Shown in pieces: positions 43,487 to 56,015 of a DNA stretch of 64,000 nucleotides. The notes beneath the pieces were generated by a model. The model saw only the letters and a list, made by a program, of their open reading frames with translations. It had not been told where the DNA came from and did no database searches. The DNA lies in the NCBI GenBank assembly GCA_002682825.1, contig NOKP01000001.1:2634387-2698386 (forward strand), read 5' to 3'. The translations under genes and the position numbers were made by a program. The stretch comes from Neonectria sp. B-13. Lineage: Eukaryota > Ascomycota > Sordariomycetes > Hypocreales > Nectriaceae. Each line of letters starts with the position of its first letter. Positions within the stretch are counted from its first letter, which is position 1.

Positions 43487-45674
43487 ATGGCTCCTCGCAC
43501 GGAATTTAGCACGGAGCAGATCCGCAACAAGGCCCGCAAAGATCTGCTCTACCTGCTTGAGGGTGTACGTAAGGCTCTCCCTCCCTCGGCCAGCCCCGCG
43601 GAGCTCTCCCCCAGCGTCGCAAGGCAGCTAGCTAATGACTCCTCGGCCACATTAGGTCCGCGGCAAGAAGAACGTTGTCCTTGATCGAAGCCTCGTCGGG
43701 CCCATTGGCATCATCGTCAAGGTCTCTGTCCTCCAGGAGTACGGCGTCGACAAGTTCTTCATCCTCGAGAACAACAACGTCGACACGAGCCAGCGAAATG
43801 TCATCTTCATCGCGCGGGGTGAATGCGGCCGCCATGCCGAAGCTATAGCAGGTGGGCAACACAGATCGATCGATGCTGCGACGGTCTTCTAATCCACCCT
43901 TCCAGAGCAGGTTAAACGGGTTCAGCGCGAGAGCCAGACGCCCCATGACTTCCACATATTCTGGGTGCCCCGGCGCACCCTCGTCTCCGACCAAATGTTA
44001 GAGGAGGCCGGCGTGCTTGGCGACGTGAATATTTCCGAGCTGCCGCTATCCTTCTTTCCCCTCGAGAAGGACGTTTTATCCCTTGAGTTGGACGAGTCCT
44101 TCCGAGACCTATACCTTTCAAAAGATGTGACGCCCAACTTCCTGTTGGCGAGAGCGCTCATGGAGATCCAGCAGAACCACGGCCTATTTCCTAAGGTGAT
44201 CGGCAAAGGCGACAATGCGAAGCGAGTAGCCGATCTTCTCGCCCGAATGCGACAAGAACTTCTTGCAGGCGAAGATGCGGGCGAGGCCAACAAGATTGGA
44301 CTGACGCCCAGTACGACGAACGAGAGCGTCATCATAATTGATCGCGAGGTCGATTTTGTCACGCCACTTCTTACCCAGCTCACATACGAGGGTCTGATCG
44401 ATGAGGTCTTTGAGATTCAGAACAACCAGACCAAGGTCGACACCACAGTCGTGGGGGCCTCCGCGCAGTCTTCGGCAGCAACGGCACAGAGCCGGAAGAG
44501 AACCATCCAACTCGACTCGAGTGACAAGTTGTACGATCAGCTCCGCGACGCCAACTTTGCGATCGTCGGGAGTCTGCTCAACAAGGTTGCGAGGCGGTTA
44601 CAGAAAGTGCAGAGCGAGTATGAGAGTAAACACAAAACGAAGACTATCGCAGAACTCAAAGACTTTGTCAGTCAGTTACCAGGCTACCAACAAGAGCAGC
44701 AGAGCGCAAGAACACACACGGGCCTGGCTGAGGAGATTATCAAGCATACTCGGACCGATTTGTTCAAGGGGTTACTAGAGGTCCAGCAAAACCTGGCTGC
44801 AGGCGCCGACCCATCGTCTCAGTTCGAGGGCATTGAAGAGCTGATCGCCCGGGATGCCCCAATCCGGGAGACCCTGAGATTGCTTTGCATCTATTCATGT
44901 ATATCTGGGGGGATTAAGCCCCGGGATTTCGACCAGTTCCGGCGGCTCATTCTCGAAGGCTACGGATACCAGCACCTGTTGACCCTAAACAATCTCGAGA
45001 AGCTGCAGCTGTTCCTGTCTCGGTCATCGCCGCTCGCGGGGATGATCCCTATGGCTGGCAATGCTGGACCGAGCGGCACTAAGACCAACTACACATATCT
45101 GCGCAAGCAACTGCGCTTGATCGTCGATGAGGTTCAGGAGGATGACCCTAACGACGTATCCTACGTATACAGTGGCTATGCCCCATTGTCAATTCGTCTT
45201 GTTCAATGCATCCTCCAGAAGCAATATCTGCTCTCAGTTACGAAAGGCGGCGGGGCCGTCGGTGCGGCTGGAGCCCCGGCCGGTACTGGTGCGCAGGGAT
45301 GGCATGGGTTCGACGAGGCAGTCAAGCATGTTCGTGGACAGACGTTCTATGAGCATCAAAAGGGTGAGGACAAGGCTGTCAAGGCTAGAGCACTCCTATC
45401 CGGAAATGGCAACAAGCAGACGGTCTTCGTTGTCTTTGTGGGCGGTATCACCTTCACCGAGATTGCCGCCCTGAGGTTTATTGCGAAGCAGGAGGAAGGT
45501 GAGTTCTCCCCTCGGTACTTGAATGCCATGTTTTGATCTAACGCGATGTCTCGATAAGGTCGAAGAAATATCGTCATCTGCACGACATCTATCATTAGCG
45601 GGAACAGGATGATGGATGCGGCAATCGAGAAGGAGTCATTCACTAAGGAGAACAAGGCCACACCCACAGCTTGA
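43487..45674 (+). CDS. VPS33: Vps33, Sec1/Munc18 subunit of HOPS/CORVET
   Basis: Exons 43487-43564, 43656-43851, 43906-45498 and 45559-45674 give 660 residues, the family size. The protein is an SM (Sec1-like) fold throughout: KDLLYLLEGVRGKKNVVLDRSLVGPIG at the N-terminus, the ESVIIIDREVDFVTPLLTQLTYEGLIDE block at about 240-270, and the closing TFTEIAALRFIAKQEEGRRNIVICTTSIISGNRM, typical of Vps33. In the HOPS and CORVET tethers Vps33 binds SNAREs and promotes fusion at the vacuole and endosomes. The last intron interrupts the conserved EEG-RRNI strand and must be removed for a complete protein. It shares orientation with the E2 gene. Confidence 0.95.
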
Positions 45675-46424
45675 GTTGATTGAGCCTCTGTGATACCTGG
45701 GACGTTGTAGGCTAGGTGGTTGGCTGGCTGATTGAGCGCAGTTTTGCCGCAATTCGAGACAGATCGAGCAAAGCGGATCCATATATCTGGAGTGATGATG
45801 AGCTAATCGTTAATACCGACGTCAAACCATTTGGTCGCTGTTGTCGTTGTCATCGTGATAGACTTTAGAACTGGGAGTATGTCGTTGGAATGGAGGTGAG
45901 GCCCACCTTCAGCAAGCCTCTGATTCGGTCGTAGCGTCGCACGTGATCCTTGCCGTGAACATGGTTTCCCCCATCTTGAGGGGCGGGAATGGCTGACAGA
46001 GTCAAGCCCTTGCACCAAGCTGTCCTGAGACGAGACCCAACAAAATTCGCAATTGGAGCATCTGGCTGGACAAGTCGTTTGGTCTTTGCCATGGACTGAT
46101 CGACGCCGGCAAATACACAATAGTGGGCGGCACAGGCCCGGACCAGATTCGAGCGAGTTCTCCCCTCAGTATATGCGCGTCAGTGTCCGTCGAGTAGGTG
46201 ACTCCAAACGATGTGTATAAGATGCACATCAACATACTGATATAAATTAAGCAGTTCACTCTGACCTTACCAACATCACCGCATAATGCCATTTTTCTCA
46301 TCTCATTCGTCTATGACTTCCATTCCGACAAGAGTCGAAGTTGATTTCCGCCCCCGGCGATAGCGGTGATTTTTTACATCTCGCCCCACGTATATACTGA
46401 GGGAGCATCTGAGACGACGCAGCT
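45675..46424. other. Intergenic region between VPS33 and the LSD1 homologue
   Basis: About 0.75 kb, containing the VPS33 terminator and the promoter of the next gene. Minus-strand frames at 45803-46301 show no domain. Confidence 0.55.
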
Positions 46425-49400
46425 ATGGGGTCGGGCTCTAGGAACAACCTCAAGACGGGCATTGGATTACGGAAACGAAGTTACGGAGGCAAGGAGATCT
46501 TTGACTCACTGTCACTCTCAGCAGCAGTCGTCACGCCCAGCGTCCAGGGCCGCATGTCTCCCCCGGCCACTCCCGACATGGCCTCAGCTGCCCAGTCGGA
46601 ACATACCTCGACAGAGCATACGCCAGAAATTGCGCCGGAGATAATTGTATGGTCTGGGGATATGGAAATAGATGACGACGCGAGTCACCATGAGTCTGAC
46701 GACTCAATGAGCGTCCATGTCAACGTTGGGTAAGTGGCACCCAATGGCACCATTCCTCCAAGCTCTCAGCTTGGTTCCTGGTGTCGTTGCTTTGGTTCTT
46801 TATCTAAACGCAATACAGACCAGAAACTCATCAAATTTCCGACACGACGCTACCACATCCTGCCGCGATCAACGGCGTCGTCGGCTCATTCGCGTCGTCA
46901 CTATCGGCCCTGACGGAACTCTCCGAAATATCGTCAGCACCTTCGACCGTGTCAAGTAAGGCTACCACGCCTGTTGAGGCTGAAGGTCCTGGGGATCAGC
47001 CGAGCCATGGGCAGCGCCCTACAACTCTCCGACAATCCCCGGCTCACAACGATATTGAACGTTACAATTTCAACATTCTCCCGAAGTCGTCAATCCCGAC
47101 CGACATTCCTCCCTACAAGTATGCTAGCGAGTGCATAATAGCAGCCGAGTCATCTCGACTCAATCCATATGCCCTACATCCAGAAGAGTATCATCTCCTG
47201 CGTCATCATATTTCTCACACCCAAGTTACAACCTATTTGAATATCAGAAATGGCGTGTTACGTCTGTGGTTGAGACGTCCTTGGGTTGGTGTCACCCGAA
47301 AAGAGGCGGTTGGCTGCGCGAACGCTCGCTGGTTCGACGCGGCAAGTGTTTGTTACGACTGGCTTGTGCGGCGTGGGTACATCAACTATGGATGTATTCA
47401 GGTGCCCCAAGCTGAGATTGATGACAAGAGCGCCCTGATAATCAAGCGCCAGAAGACCATTGCAGTTATCGGCGCTGGCATCTCGGGGCTAGGTTGCGCT
47501 AGACAACTAGAGGGGCTGTTCAAGCAGTACGCCGACATATTCTATGAACGAGGCGAGGAACCGCCTCGTGTTGTAGTCCTCGAGGGAAGAAGCCGTGTAG
47601 GTGGTCGCGTCTACTCTCGCGAATTCAAGACGAAGCCTGTCGAACCTCAGCCGGCGTTTGTGGGTAAGCGACATACAGCAGAAATGGGTGGCATGATTAT
47701 CACTGGATTTGATCGCGGGAACCCCATTAATATCCTGCTTCGTGGCCAGCTCAGCTTGCCATACCATCCTCTCACAGCAGATACTACAATCTACGACATC
47801 AACGGGAAACCCGTAGACCCGGTGCGAGATCAACTTGTCGAGAAGCTTTACAATGATTGCTTAGACCGGGTCAGCGAATACAAGCACAGGCTTCAGCCAT
47901 CAAAACTGATTGAGGGCAATCGTGGCCTTCTCGACGAAGGACGAGATAGTCCTGGAGACGGTAGTAAGACGCTGCTTCAGGCGGAAGAGGCTGCTGCGGC
48001 GTTGCCACATGCTCCTCCAGTCTCCCAACAGAACGTACCAGAGAAGGTCAACTTGGTTCCGGTATCATCAGATAAGTTGACTGGCCGGGTTCACAACGAA
48101 CCTGGGACGCCTGCCACGTTGAAGGCTGCGGACAAGGCTACGCTGATGGGATGGACTCTGCGAGACCAAACCGCCAAGGACAAGAACATCGACTTGGCCC
48201 AAGCTGTCAACGAGAAAGAGGCCACGTTAGGCTCAGTATTGGATTCCGCGATCTCCCAATACAAGCAGCTCGTCGATTTAAACTCCCAAGACTACCGTCT
48301 CATCAATTGGCACATTGCCAATCTCGAATACAGCAATGCAACCAACTTGCACAAACTCAGCCTAGGGTTGTGGGATATCGATGCTGGCAACGAATGGGAG
48401 GGGAGCCACACAATGGTTGTGGGCGGGTATCAGAGTGTGGCTCGGGGATTAGTTCAATGTCCAACCTCGCTCGACCTGAAGACTAAGTTCGCGGTCAAGA
48501 GCATCTCATACCACAGCGAAGATAGTCTTGGATCTGCCACCATTGAGTGCGATGACGGATCGGTGGTGGATGCAGATGCCGTTGTCTGCACAATCCCGCT
48601 CGGTGTTCTAAAGCAAAACAACATCACTTTCGAGCCGCCACTTCCGTCGTGGAAAACAGATGCGATCGGGCGCCTAGGGTTTGGCATCTTGAACAAGGTG
48701 GTACTGGTATACAACAAGGTATTTTGGGACTCCGATAGGGATATTTTTGGTGTGTTGAGAGAATCACCAAATCGTCACAGCACGTCTCAAAAAGACTACT
48801 CGGCGAACAGAGGGCGGTTCTTCCAGTGGTTCAACGTATCGAACACAACAGGCTTGCCTTGTCTGATTGCTCTCATGGCTGGCGACGCTGGGTTCGAAAC
48901 AGAGCATTCAAGCAACGACAGTCTCGTGGCCGAAGCTACGGAGGTGCTACGAAGCGTCTTTGGGCAGGACGTTCCTCATCCTGTGGAAGCGGTTGTTACC
49001 AGGTGGGGTTCGGATCGGTTCGCCCGCGGAAGCTATTCGTCGGCGGCTCCAGGCATGCAGCCAGAAGATTACGATGTGATGGCCCGGCCTGTAGGCAATT
49101 TGTTCTTCGCGGGTGAACACACAATCGGCACCCATCCAGCAACCGTCCACGGCGCCTATCTGTCTGGGTTGCGAGTTGCGTCGGAGGTCTTGAGCACAAT
49201 GATTGGACCCATCGAGGTTCCGACACCTCTTATTCTGCCAAGGGACTCATTGCTGCTACGCAAGCGCAAGGAACCCGTAAAGGACCCGAGACAAGCCCGC
49301 CTCGAAGCTTACGAGCTGGATGTATGGGTCCACATTAAGTCTAAGATCGGAGAGCGTCCCGTTCGTCCGGCCAAGGTGGCTGCCAATGCGTATCTTCTCT

Positions 49401-49780
49401 ACAGCAAGACCTACTTCGACGTGGCGCGCAAGCGGTGTGAGGAAAATCGCAAGCCTGGTCGGGCAGGTCGCGCGGTTCCCAATGAAGTCCGCATCATGAC
49501 ATCTAAGATGTGGAAGGAAGCCTCTTCCGAAGAACGCAAGCCCTTCGAGGACCAGGCCACCGAGCAGAAGCGCACATACGCCGAAGGCGTGCAGGCCTTC
49601 ACTCAGGCCGCGGAGAAGTGGGATCAGGATGCCATTGCCCTCAGGGCGGCGTACGAAAAGGAACATCCCAGCATGGCCCGACCGGGAGAGCTCGCTCGCA
49701 TGGCCCGATCGGCACAGAAGTCTCGGAGAACGAGGAACGTAAGCTACGCGGAGGACCGGGACAGCGACACGGAGTTATAG
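46425..49780 (+). CDS. LSD1-type histone demethylase (SWIRM, amine oxidase, HMG box)
   Basis: Exons 46425-46729 and 46819-49780 give 1088 residues. After a disordered acidic N-terminus come a SWIRM domain at about 200-295 (ECIIAAESSRLNPYALHPEEYHLL), an FAD Rossmann motif IAVIGAGISGLGCA from 317, the amine oxidase body with TIPLGVLKQ (the lysine near the flavin) and FAGEHTIGTHPATVHGAYLSG, and a C-terminal HMG box at about 950-1035. SWIRM-amine oxidase-HMG is the layout of fungal LSD1 proteins such as S. pombe Lsd1/Lsd2 and Aspergillus KdmA, nuclear FAD enzymes that remove methyl groups from histone H3. The region between the two halves of the oxidase is a low-complexity stretch of about 130 residues, rather than an obvious long coiled-coil tower. 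The gene is convergent with the ATP synthase gene. Confidence 0.94.
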
Positions 49781-50160
49781 ATTCCCTGTACGTAGTATAT
49801 ATCTTGACGTTCGAATCACGGTCGGCGCGTTTTATTGATTTCGGGGGGCGGAGGCTGGTTTGGCGACATTGTTATGGGGACAACCCGCCCATTTGCACAT
49901 GTCCGGTGTTCGGAGCTTTTGAGGGAGTTTGATTTGTACGTAGCATTGGCCCAGAAGGACATGTTAATTTGGTCTTTTACGCAAATGCAGTTTGGTTCAA
50001 CTCGACGGAACGTGGCAATTGTGATCGCTGCCACACACAGCGTTGTGTGGGCTACTAGGGAATTTATTGAAGGCTTTGATACACTTGGGGAACCACGGAT
50101 TGATGACCGATGGTGTTGATACAAAGGGAAGCGTCAGGCCCTGGCTTGCACCTCCACTGT
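49781..50160. other. Convergent 3' intergenic region
   Basis: 380 nt between two stop codons. A T/G-rich stretch lies around 49920-50060. It should contain the terminators of both flanking genes; no gene is visible. Confidence 0.55.
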
Positions 50161-51407
50161 TTACATATCCTCCGAGGCAGTAGCACCAGTGATAATCTCG
50201 ACCAGCTCTCCGGTAATGACGGCCTGTCGGGTACGGTTGAAGAGAATCTGGTACCTGCTGATCATATCGCCGGCGTTCTTGGAGGCATTCTGCGGGAATT
50301 ATCAGTACAGGCAATTGGCAAGGGTTTGGGGATATTTGGTTTATATCACTTACGTCCATGGCGTTTCGGCGGGCAGACTGCTCGCAAGCGTGGCCCTCGG
50401 CCAGAGCCCAGTAAAGGGAGTTGGCAAGGCCGTACTCGCGCATGTTGCCCAGGACCTCGTCGTCAATCTCGAAAGCGGAGAAGTTGGCTGGAAAGAACAA
50501 TATGTCAGCTATACATCTATGGCCACTTCAATTGGGGTCAGACTCACGGGACTGGACGATGGCGTCCTCGGAAAATGCCTCAATGAAGGCACTCTCGTAG
50601 GTTTGGGCGTTGACGAAAGAGTTGTACAGGATTCTGATGTCGGTGTACTCGGTAGGGAGCTGGACGATCTGGTCGGCGATGGCCTGGGCATCGGCGAAGC
50701 TGGGGACGTTCTTGCCAATGCCAGAGAAGCTGAGCTGGATGGCGTTGGCGTTGGTTCGGGACAGCTGAGCCTTGGCCTTCTCGCCGATGATGACGAGGTC
50801 GAAGGCAGGCTCGGTAGCAGCCATGGCACGGATGCGTCGGCTAAGACTAGAGTGAATTCCACCACAGAGGCCCTTGTCGGAAGAGCAGACGACGATCAGG
50901 GTCTTCTTGTCCTCAGACTCGACGGCCTTGGTCTCGGCAGACTCGTAGACTTTGTTGGAGGTCTCGCCGTAGCTGCGGGAAGTGTTCATGGCGCGGGTGG
51001 CGCGGGTGAGCTTGGTGGAAGCAACGATCTTCATGGTCTTGGTGATCTTCTCGATGTTGCGGATGGACTTGAGACGGTCCTCGATCTCACGGAGAGTCGC
51101 ATAGGTGGCAGCGGTTCCGGGGCCGGCAACGGCAGCTCTGCGACGGGGACATGGGCGTTAGCAAAGCGGAAACCCTCTCGTTCGCACGCATCACTCATTG
51201 CGATCAGTGGGATGGGATATCCGAGCACGAATTGCGTGGGAGGCGTGGCGCTGGCGGGCAAGAATCGACCTTGTTGCGGCCGTCCGACCAGCTTCCGCAG
51301 CTCCTTCGGCAACAAAATCTTGGGGGGGCCCGGGATCCGAAGGGGACTTACCGGGACTGCGCTGCGGCGGCAGCTCGGAGAGCCGGTCTGGCCGTTCGTG
51401 ACAGCAT
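50161..51407 (-). CDS. ATP3: Mitochondrial ATP synthase F1 gamma subunit
   Basis: Exons 51407-51352, 51137-50548, 50487-50354 and 50289-50161 give 302 residues. The first 25 ([18 protein letters not shown]...) form a basic, Ala-rich mitochondrial presequence. The mature N-terminus has [32 protein letters not shown], the coiled-coil rotor helix. [15 protein letters not shown] and the closing [27 protein letters not shown] are diagnostic of the gamma subunit. It forms the central stalk that turns inside F1 to drive ATP synthesis on the matrix side of the inner membrane. The 214-nt first intron is placed just after the presequence codons. It is divergent to topoisomerase I. Confidence 0.96.
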
Positions 51408-51984
51408 CGTGACGGACGTGTAAATTCGGACTTCGCCTCTGCCAACGGTGGCCCAATTGATCGCGATGCTCGGATCAATTGATGGGGGGATCGGTCGTGT
51501 AAGGTCGGGTTGCGTTGTATTGCGGACCTTCGTTTTGTTCTCGTCACTCTTTTCCCGGTAAATTAGCGGCTACGCCTAAACCAACCGGCGTCACGTGACT
51601 GGGCGCCTGGTAGCCGGGCACCCTCCAGGCGCTAGCGCTGCTTCGCTCCCTACGGGCTACCTTACTCGGCAGGTTGCCTTCCCCGGCCCGCCTACGCCAA
51701 GTAACACGCCGACGCCCTCTTCTTTTGGGTTTCTTTGCCTCTCTTTACTCTTCTTTCTCACCCTCCGGCCACTCTTTCTTCCCTCATCTCCTCTGCCAGG
51801 CGTTGAGGGGGCGTTTACTGCCACTGCAAGCGCTTTCCCCTCTCTTTTCCAACTTCGAATCGCTCTCCACGAGCCCTTTCCCTCTCACCAACTCCATCTC
51901 ACATCCTGGTCCCTGACCTCACAACCTTTGTTCCGCAGCCAGCCGCAACACCGACCACGACCACAACCACCACGCTCGCCCAGC
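51408..51984. promoter_or_regulatory. Shared promoter of ATP synthase gamma and topoisomerase I
   Basis: The 577 nt between two start codons are likely a bidirectional promoter. The part from 51710 to 51960 on the topoisomerase side is a CT-rich leader. A CACGTGA element occurs near 51593. The frame at 51595-52158 overlaps the first topoisomerase exon in another phase and is not credible. Confidence 0.6.
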
Positions 51985-54900
51985 ATGAGCTCTGCCAGCT
52001 CCGACGACGACCGCCCTCTCGCGAGGGCCAACGGCCGTGGTAAGTCGCCTCGTTCCTGCTTTTTCGCTGTCTTCTGCCCCTCCGGTCTGCCTCACGGCAG
52101 CTTCTGCATGGTTTCCCCGACGCCTGCCTTCGTCGCCTTGCGCTTGCGCATTCTTTGACTCGGCTTGTGCTGACAAGTTCTTTGTTCTAGTCTCCGCCGC
52201 GAAAATCTCGCACGCGCAGGACAGGGCCTTGGACCGCGCCGGACCCAAGAACGACGTCCTCGGGGGCCTCTCGGTGCGCAACGGTCCGGTCGAGCACGAA
52301 GACGTGGACATGGACGCGCCAGTCTCGAATGGCGCAAACAAGCGCAAGTCGCGTACTTCCATCGCCAAGATCAGCTACAAAGACAACTCTGACAGTGACG
52401 AGGGTGCTCCTCTGGTTCGTGAATCCTCCCAAGCTAGGGGGAAAAAATTGCTGTGGGGCCAAACTCAAGCTGACGATGCTATCACAGGCAAAACGGCAAC
52501 GGCAGTCCAAGAAACCCGTTCTTTCGGACTCCGATGACGAACCGATCAGCAAGACGAGAGTCAAAAGACTTCCTCCCTCCTATGATGAGACCGCCCTGCC
52601 CGAAACTTCGGACGATGACCAGCCGCTTGGGGTGAAACTGGCGAAAAAGAAAGCCTCCATCGAGAAGAAGGCGGAACAGGAGTCTAAGGCCATTCGTGCT
52701 AAGAAGGCCACTCCCAGGAAGTCTATCAAGGACGAGTCTGACGACGATGCACCCCTTGCTAGGTCTTCCGCAAGCAAACGGAAGTCAAATGGAACCTCGG
52801 CGAAACGGAAATCCAACGGCGTGAAGAAGGATGAGTCCGATTCCGATGCTCCAATCGCCAAGAGAGGCAAGGCGGCCGCGCCAGCAAAGAAGGGCAGCAG
52901 GGCTACGCCAGCAAAGAACGCGAAGAAGGCCAAGGAGAGCGAGGATGAAGAAGAAATGCACCGATGGTGGGACGACCTTGATTCCTCGAACAACGCCAAC
53001 AAGTGGCGAACTCTAGAGCACAACGGCGTTCTCTTCGCACCTGACTACGAGCCTCTCCCCAAGCACGTCAAGCTGATCTATGATGGGAAGCCCGTCACGC
53101 TTGGCCTCGAGGCCGAAGAAGCTGCTAGCTTCTGGGTAGCCATGATGACTCCTGCCTCGTCCCACCATTTGGACAACCCCGTGTTCCGTGAGAATTTCTT
53201 CACCGACTTCTCTGAGTTTGTCAAGAAGTATGGTGCAACGGACTCCAATGGCAACAAGGTTCAGATCAAAAGCCTGGACAAGTGTGATTTCTCACAAATG
53301 TACGAATACTGGTCAGCCAAGGCCGAGACCGCCAAGACCAAGAACATGACAAAAGAGGAGAAGGAGGCTGCCAAGGCCAAGAAGGACAAGCTCGAGGAAC
53401 CCTACCTCTACTGCATGTGGGACGGCAGAAAGCAGAAAGTTGGCAACTTCCGAGTCGAACCCCCTAGTCTGTTCCGTGGCCGAGGAGAACACCCCAGGAC
53501 CGGACGCATCAAGACCCGAGTCTGGCCCGAGCACATCACCATCAACATCGGAAAGGATGCAAAGGTGCCAACCCCTCCGGCCGGGCACAAGTGGAAGGCA
53601 GTTCAGCATGACCAGAAGGCGACTTGGCTGGCTATGTGGCAAGAGAACATCAACAACGCTTACAAGTACGTGATGCTTGGAGCTGCCAGTGACATCAAGG
53701 GGCAGAGCGATTTCAAGAAGTTCGAAAAGGCTCGAGAGCTGAAAAGGTACATTGGTAAGATTCGCAAAGAGTACACCAAGGAACTTAAGAGCGAGGTCAT
53801 GGCGGATCGTCAAAGAGCCACAGCTATGTACCTCATTGACAAGCTTGCTCTGAGAGCCGGAAATGAAAAGGACACTGAGAACGAGGCCGACACTGTGGGC
53901 TGCTGCTCGCTCAAGTACGAACACGTCACCCTACAGCCTCCCAACCTAGTCACTTTTGACTTCCTGGGTAAGGACAGCATCAGATACAACGAGACTGCCA
54001 CTGTCGACGCCCAGGTCTTCAAGAACTTGAAGCTTTTCAAGAAGCCACCCAAGACCACTGGTGACGACCTCTTCGATCGCCTGAACGTGAGTCATTGAAT
54101 GATCCGGTTCCAAGTCTCATGCTAACATCATCCTCAGACTTCCCAACTCAACAAGCACTTGAACAGCTACATGCAGGGTTTGACTGCCAAAGTCTTCCGT
54201 ACATACAATGCGTCTTTCACTATGTCGGAACTCCTAAAGGAACTTAGCAAGGATCCTCGGTCTCGTGGCAGTGTTGCAGAGAAGGTGAAACTTTACAACG
54301 ACTGCAATCGTAAAGTGGCCATTCTATGTAACCACAAGCGAACTGTAGGCGCTGGACACGAACAGCAAATGCAGAAGCTGGGCGACAGGGTGTGTGCTAT
54401 CCGATGTCGGGTCTTGGACGAGAGCTAACAATTTCTCAGATCAAGGGCCTCCGGTATCAGAAGTGGCGAACGAAGAAGATGATTCTAGATATTGAACCCA
54501 CTCAGAAGAAGAAGAAGGGTGCTTCTTGGTTCGAGCTTGATGAAGATCTCGACGAGGACTGGATCCATGAGCACCAGCAGTTCTTGATTGAAGAGCAGCG
54601 AACAAAGATCACCAAGAAGTTCGAGAAGGACAACGAAAAGCTCCTTGCCAACAAGGAAAGGGCCCTCCCCGAGAAGGAGCTCAAGGAGCGCCTCTTGGTC
54701 GTCAAAGAGCTGGAGGCCAAGTTCAAGAAGGAGAACAAGACAAAGAAGGTCGTGGCTGAGGGCCGAGGGCCAACGGTTGAAAAGTTTATGAGCGCGATTG
54801 ACAAGATTGAAGAGCGAATCAAGACGCTCGAACTGCAGGCTGAGGATCGCGATGGTAATAAGGAAGTTGCTCTTGGCACTTCCAAGATGGTGAGAACTCC

Positions 54901-55086
54901 TAGTCTACTTTTGCGCGCCTTCGCTTGGCTAACCTTCTTCCCTAGAACTACATCGACCCTCGCCTAACGGTCGTCTTCTCAAAGAAGTTCGATGTCCCGA
55001 TTGAGAAGTTCTTCTCCAAGACTCTTCGAGACAAATTCCGATGGGCCATGAAGTCTGTGGAGGACACGGATGACTGGACATTCTGA
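51985..55086 (+). CDS. TOP1: DNA topoisomerase I (type IB)
   Basis: Exons 51985-52039, 52191-52414, 52488-54086, 54138-54389, 54440-54889 and 54946-55086 give 906 residues. About 300 N-terminal residues are charged and disordered, with repeated SDSD/KR blocks ([25 protein letters not shown]) like nuclear-localising, phosphorylated tails. The core from about 300 has [53 protein letters not shown] with an active-site Arg, and CNHKRTVG. A coiled-coil linker of about 150 residues leads to the C-terminal domain [18 protein letters not shown], where Tyr862 is the residue that attacks DNA. It cuts one strand to relax supercoils during transcription and replication. The last intron falls right before the catalytic Tyr exon. 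Confidence 0.96.
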
Positions 55087-56015
55087 GGCTGCCCGGGCAC
55101 GTTGGTTTCGACTCACTTTTGATTGCTTTGATTGCATTTGCCTTCGTGTTGCTTCTATTTTTTTTGTGGGTTTGTAAGACTACTTGCTTCATACACTCAA
55201 CATTTACATCAGGGGAGCCGGGAGCCGGGCACAGCGCATCCACATGCGCAGCAAGGATCCACGGAGGGGTTGGAAGAACCTTGGATTCATGAATTGAGGA
55301 AACGGCGAATTATACGGATCATAAGGAGGTGTACGGCGGCACAGCTCTTCTTTCGAAAAGACCCGCGCCTATTTAGAAGCTGGTGGGCGAGCGCACGCGG
55401 GTTAGGTGAGACGAGAGGTCTGGGGGAACCGAATCGCTGGAGGGCTTCGTGGCTTTGTTAGATCAAACTTACTTCTGGAATTCAATGAATCAGATGTCTC
55501 TTGCCTATAATTTCTTGTCTGCATATTAGTTGGTTAGACTGAAGCGATGTGCTGTTTGTTTGATCGCTTCATGTATGCTCTACGATACGGACTATCGCAT
55601 TAGGAAGATATCACTTATAGGGACATATCACTTATAGGAACATAAACGTGTGGGTTATTGGGGTCCTCGTAACATTGGTATAAGTTTGTACAAACGGGTC
55701 TCTATATATCGACAAATCGTTTGATGTCGCCCGGTATTCCAGCCCTTGTATACACACATGTCTAATCATATATATTCTATCTGTTTGACCTCGACGGCCT
55801 TTTGTTGCCATCCCATCCATAACGCCGTCGCTGCCGAAAATCCATGCTGTAAATGCTCGTTGCTGGTCATTTTCAAACGCCTTTCATGCAATATTCTTTA
55901 CATCTCTGAAGAAAGCAAACCCGGAGGCCATTAATATCTTCAGTATCATGCGTGCTCGTACCCGGAGCATCGTGTCGTTCCCATCGTGTACACGCAGTCA
56001 GACTAGCTTCTTCCT
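55087..56015. other. Convergent 3' intergenic region, A/T-richer
   Basis: About 0.9 kb between the topoisomerase and Crh stops. The part from 55490 to 55900 is visibly A/T-rich and includes two tandem ATATCACTTATAGG copies at 55607-55641. It should contain the terminators of both genes. Confidence 0.55.
55607..55641 (+). repeat. Tandem duplication of a 17-bp A/T-rich unit
   Basis: ATATCACTTATAGGGAC is followed directly by ATATCACTTATAGGAAC, differing at one position. Confidence 0.85.

Noticed and set aside
50189..51412. Long plus-strand frame of over 400 codons
   Set aside because: It is the reverse complement of the ATP synthase gamma exons; the minus-strand reading gives diagnostic motifs and clean introns.
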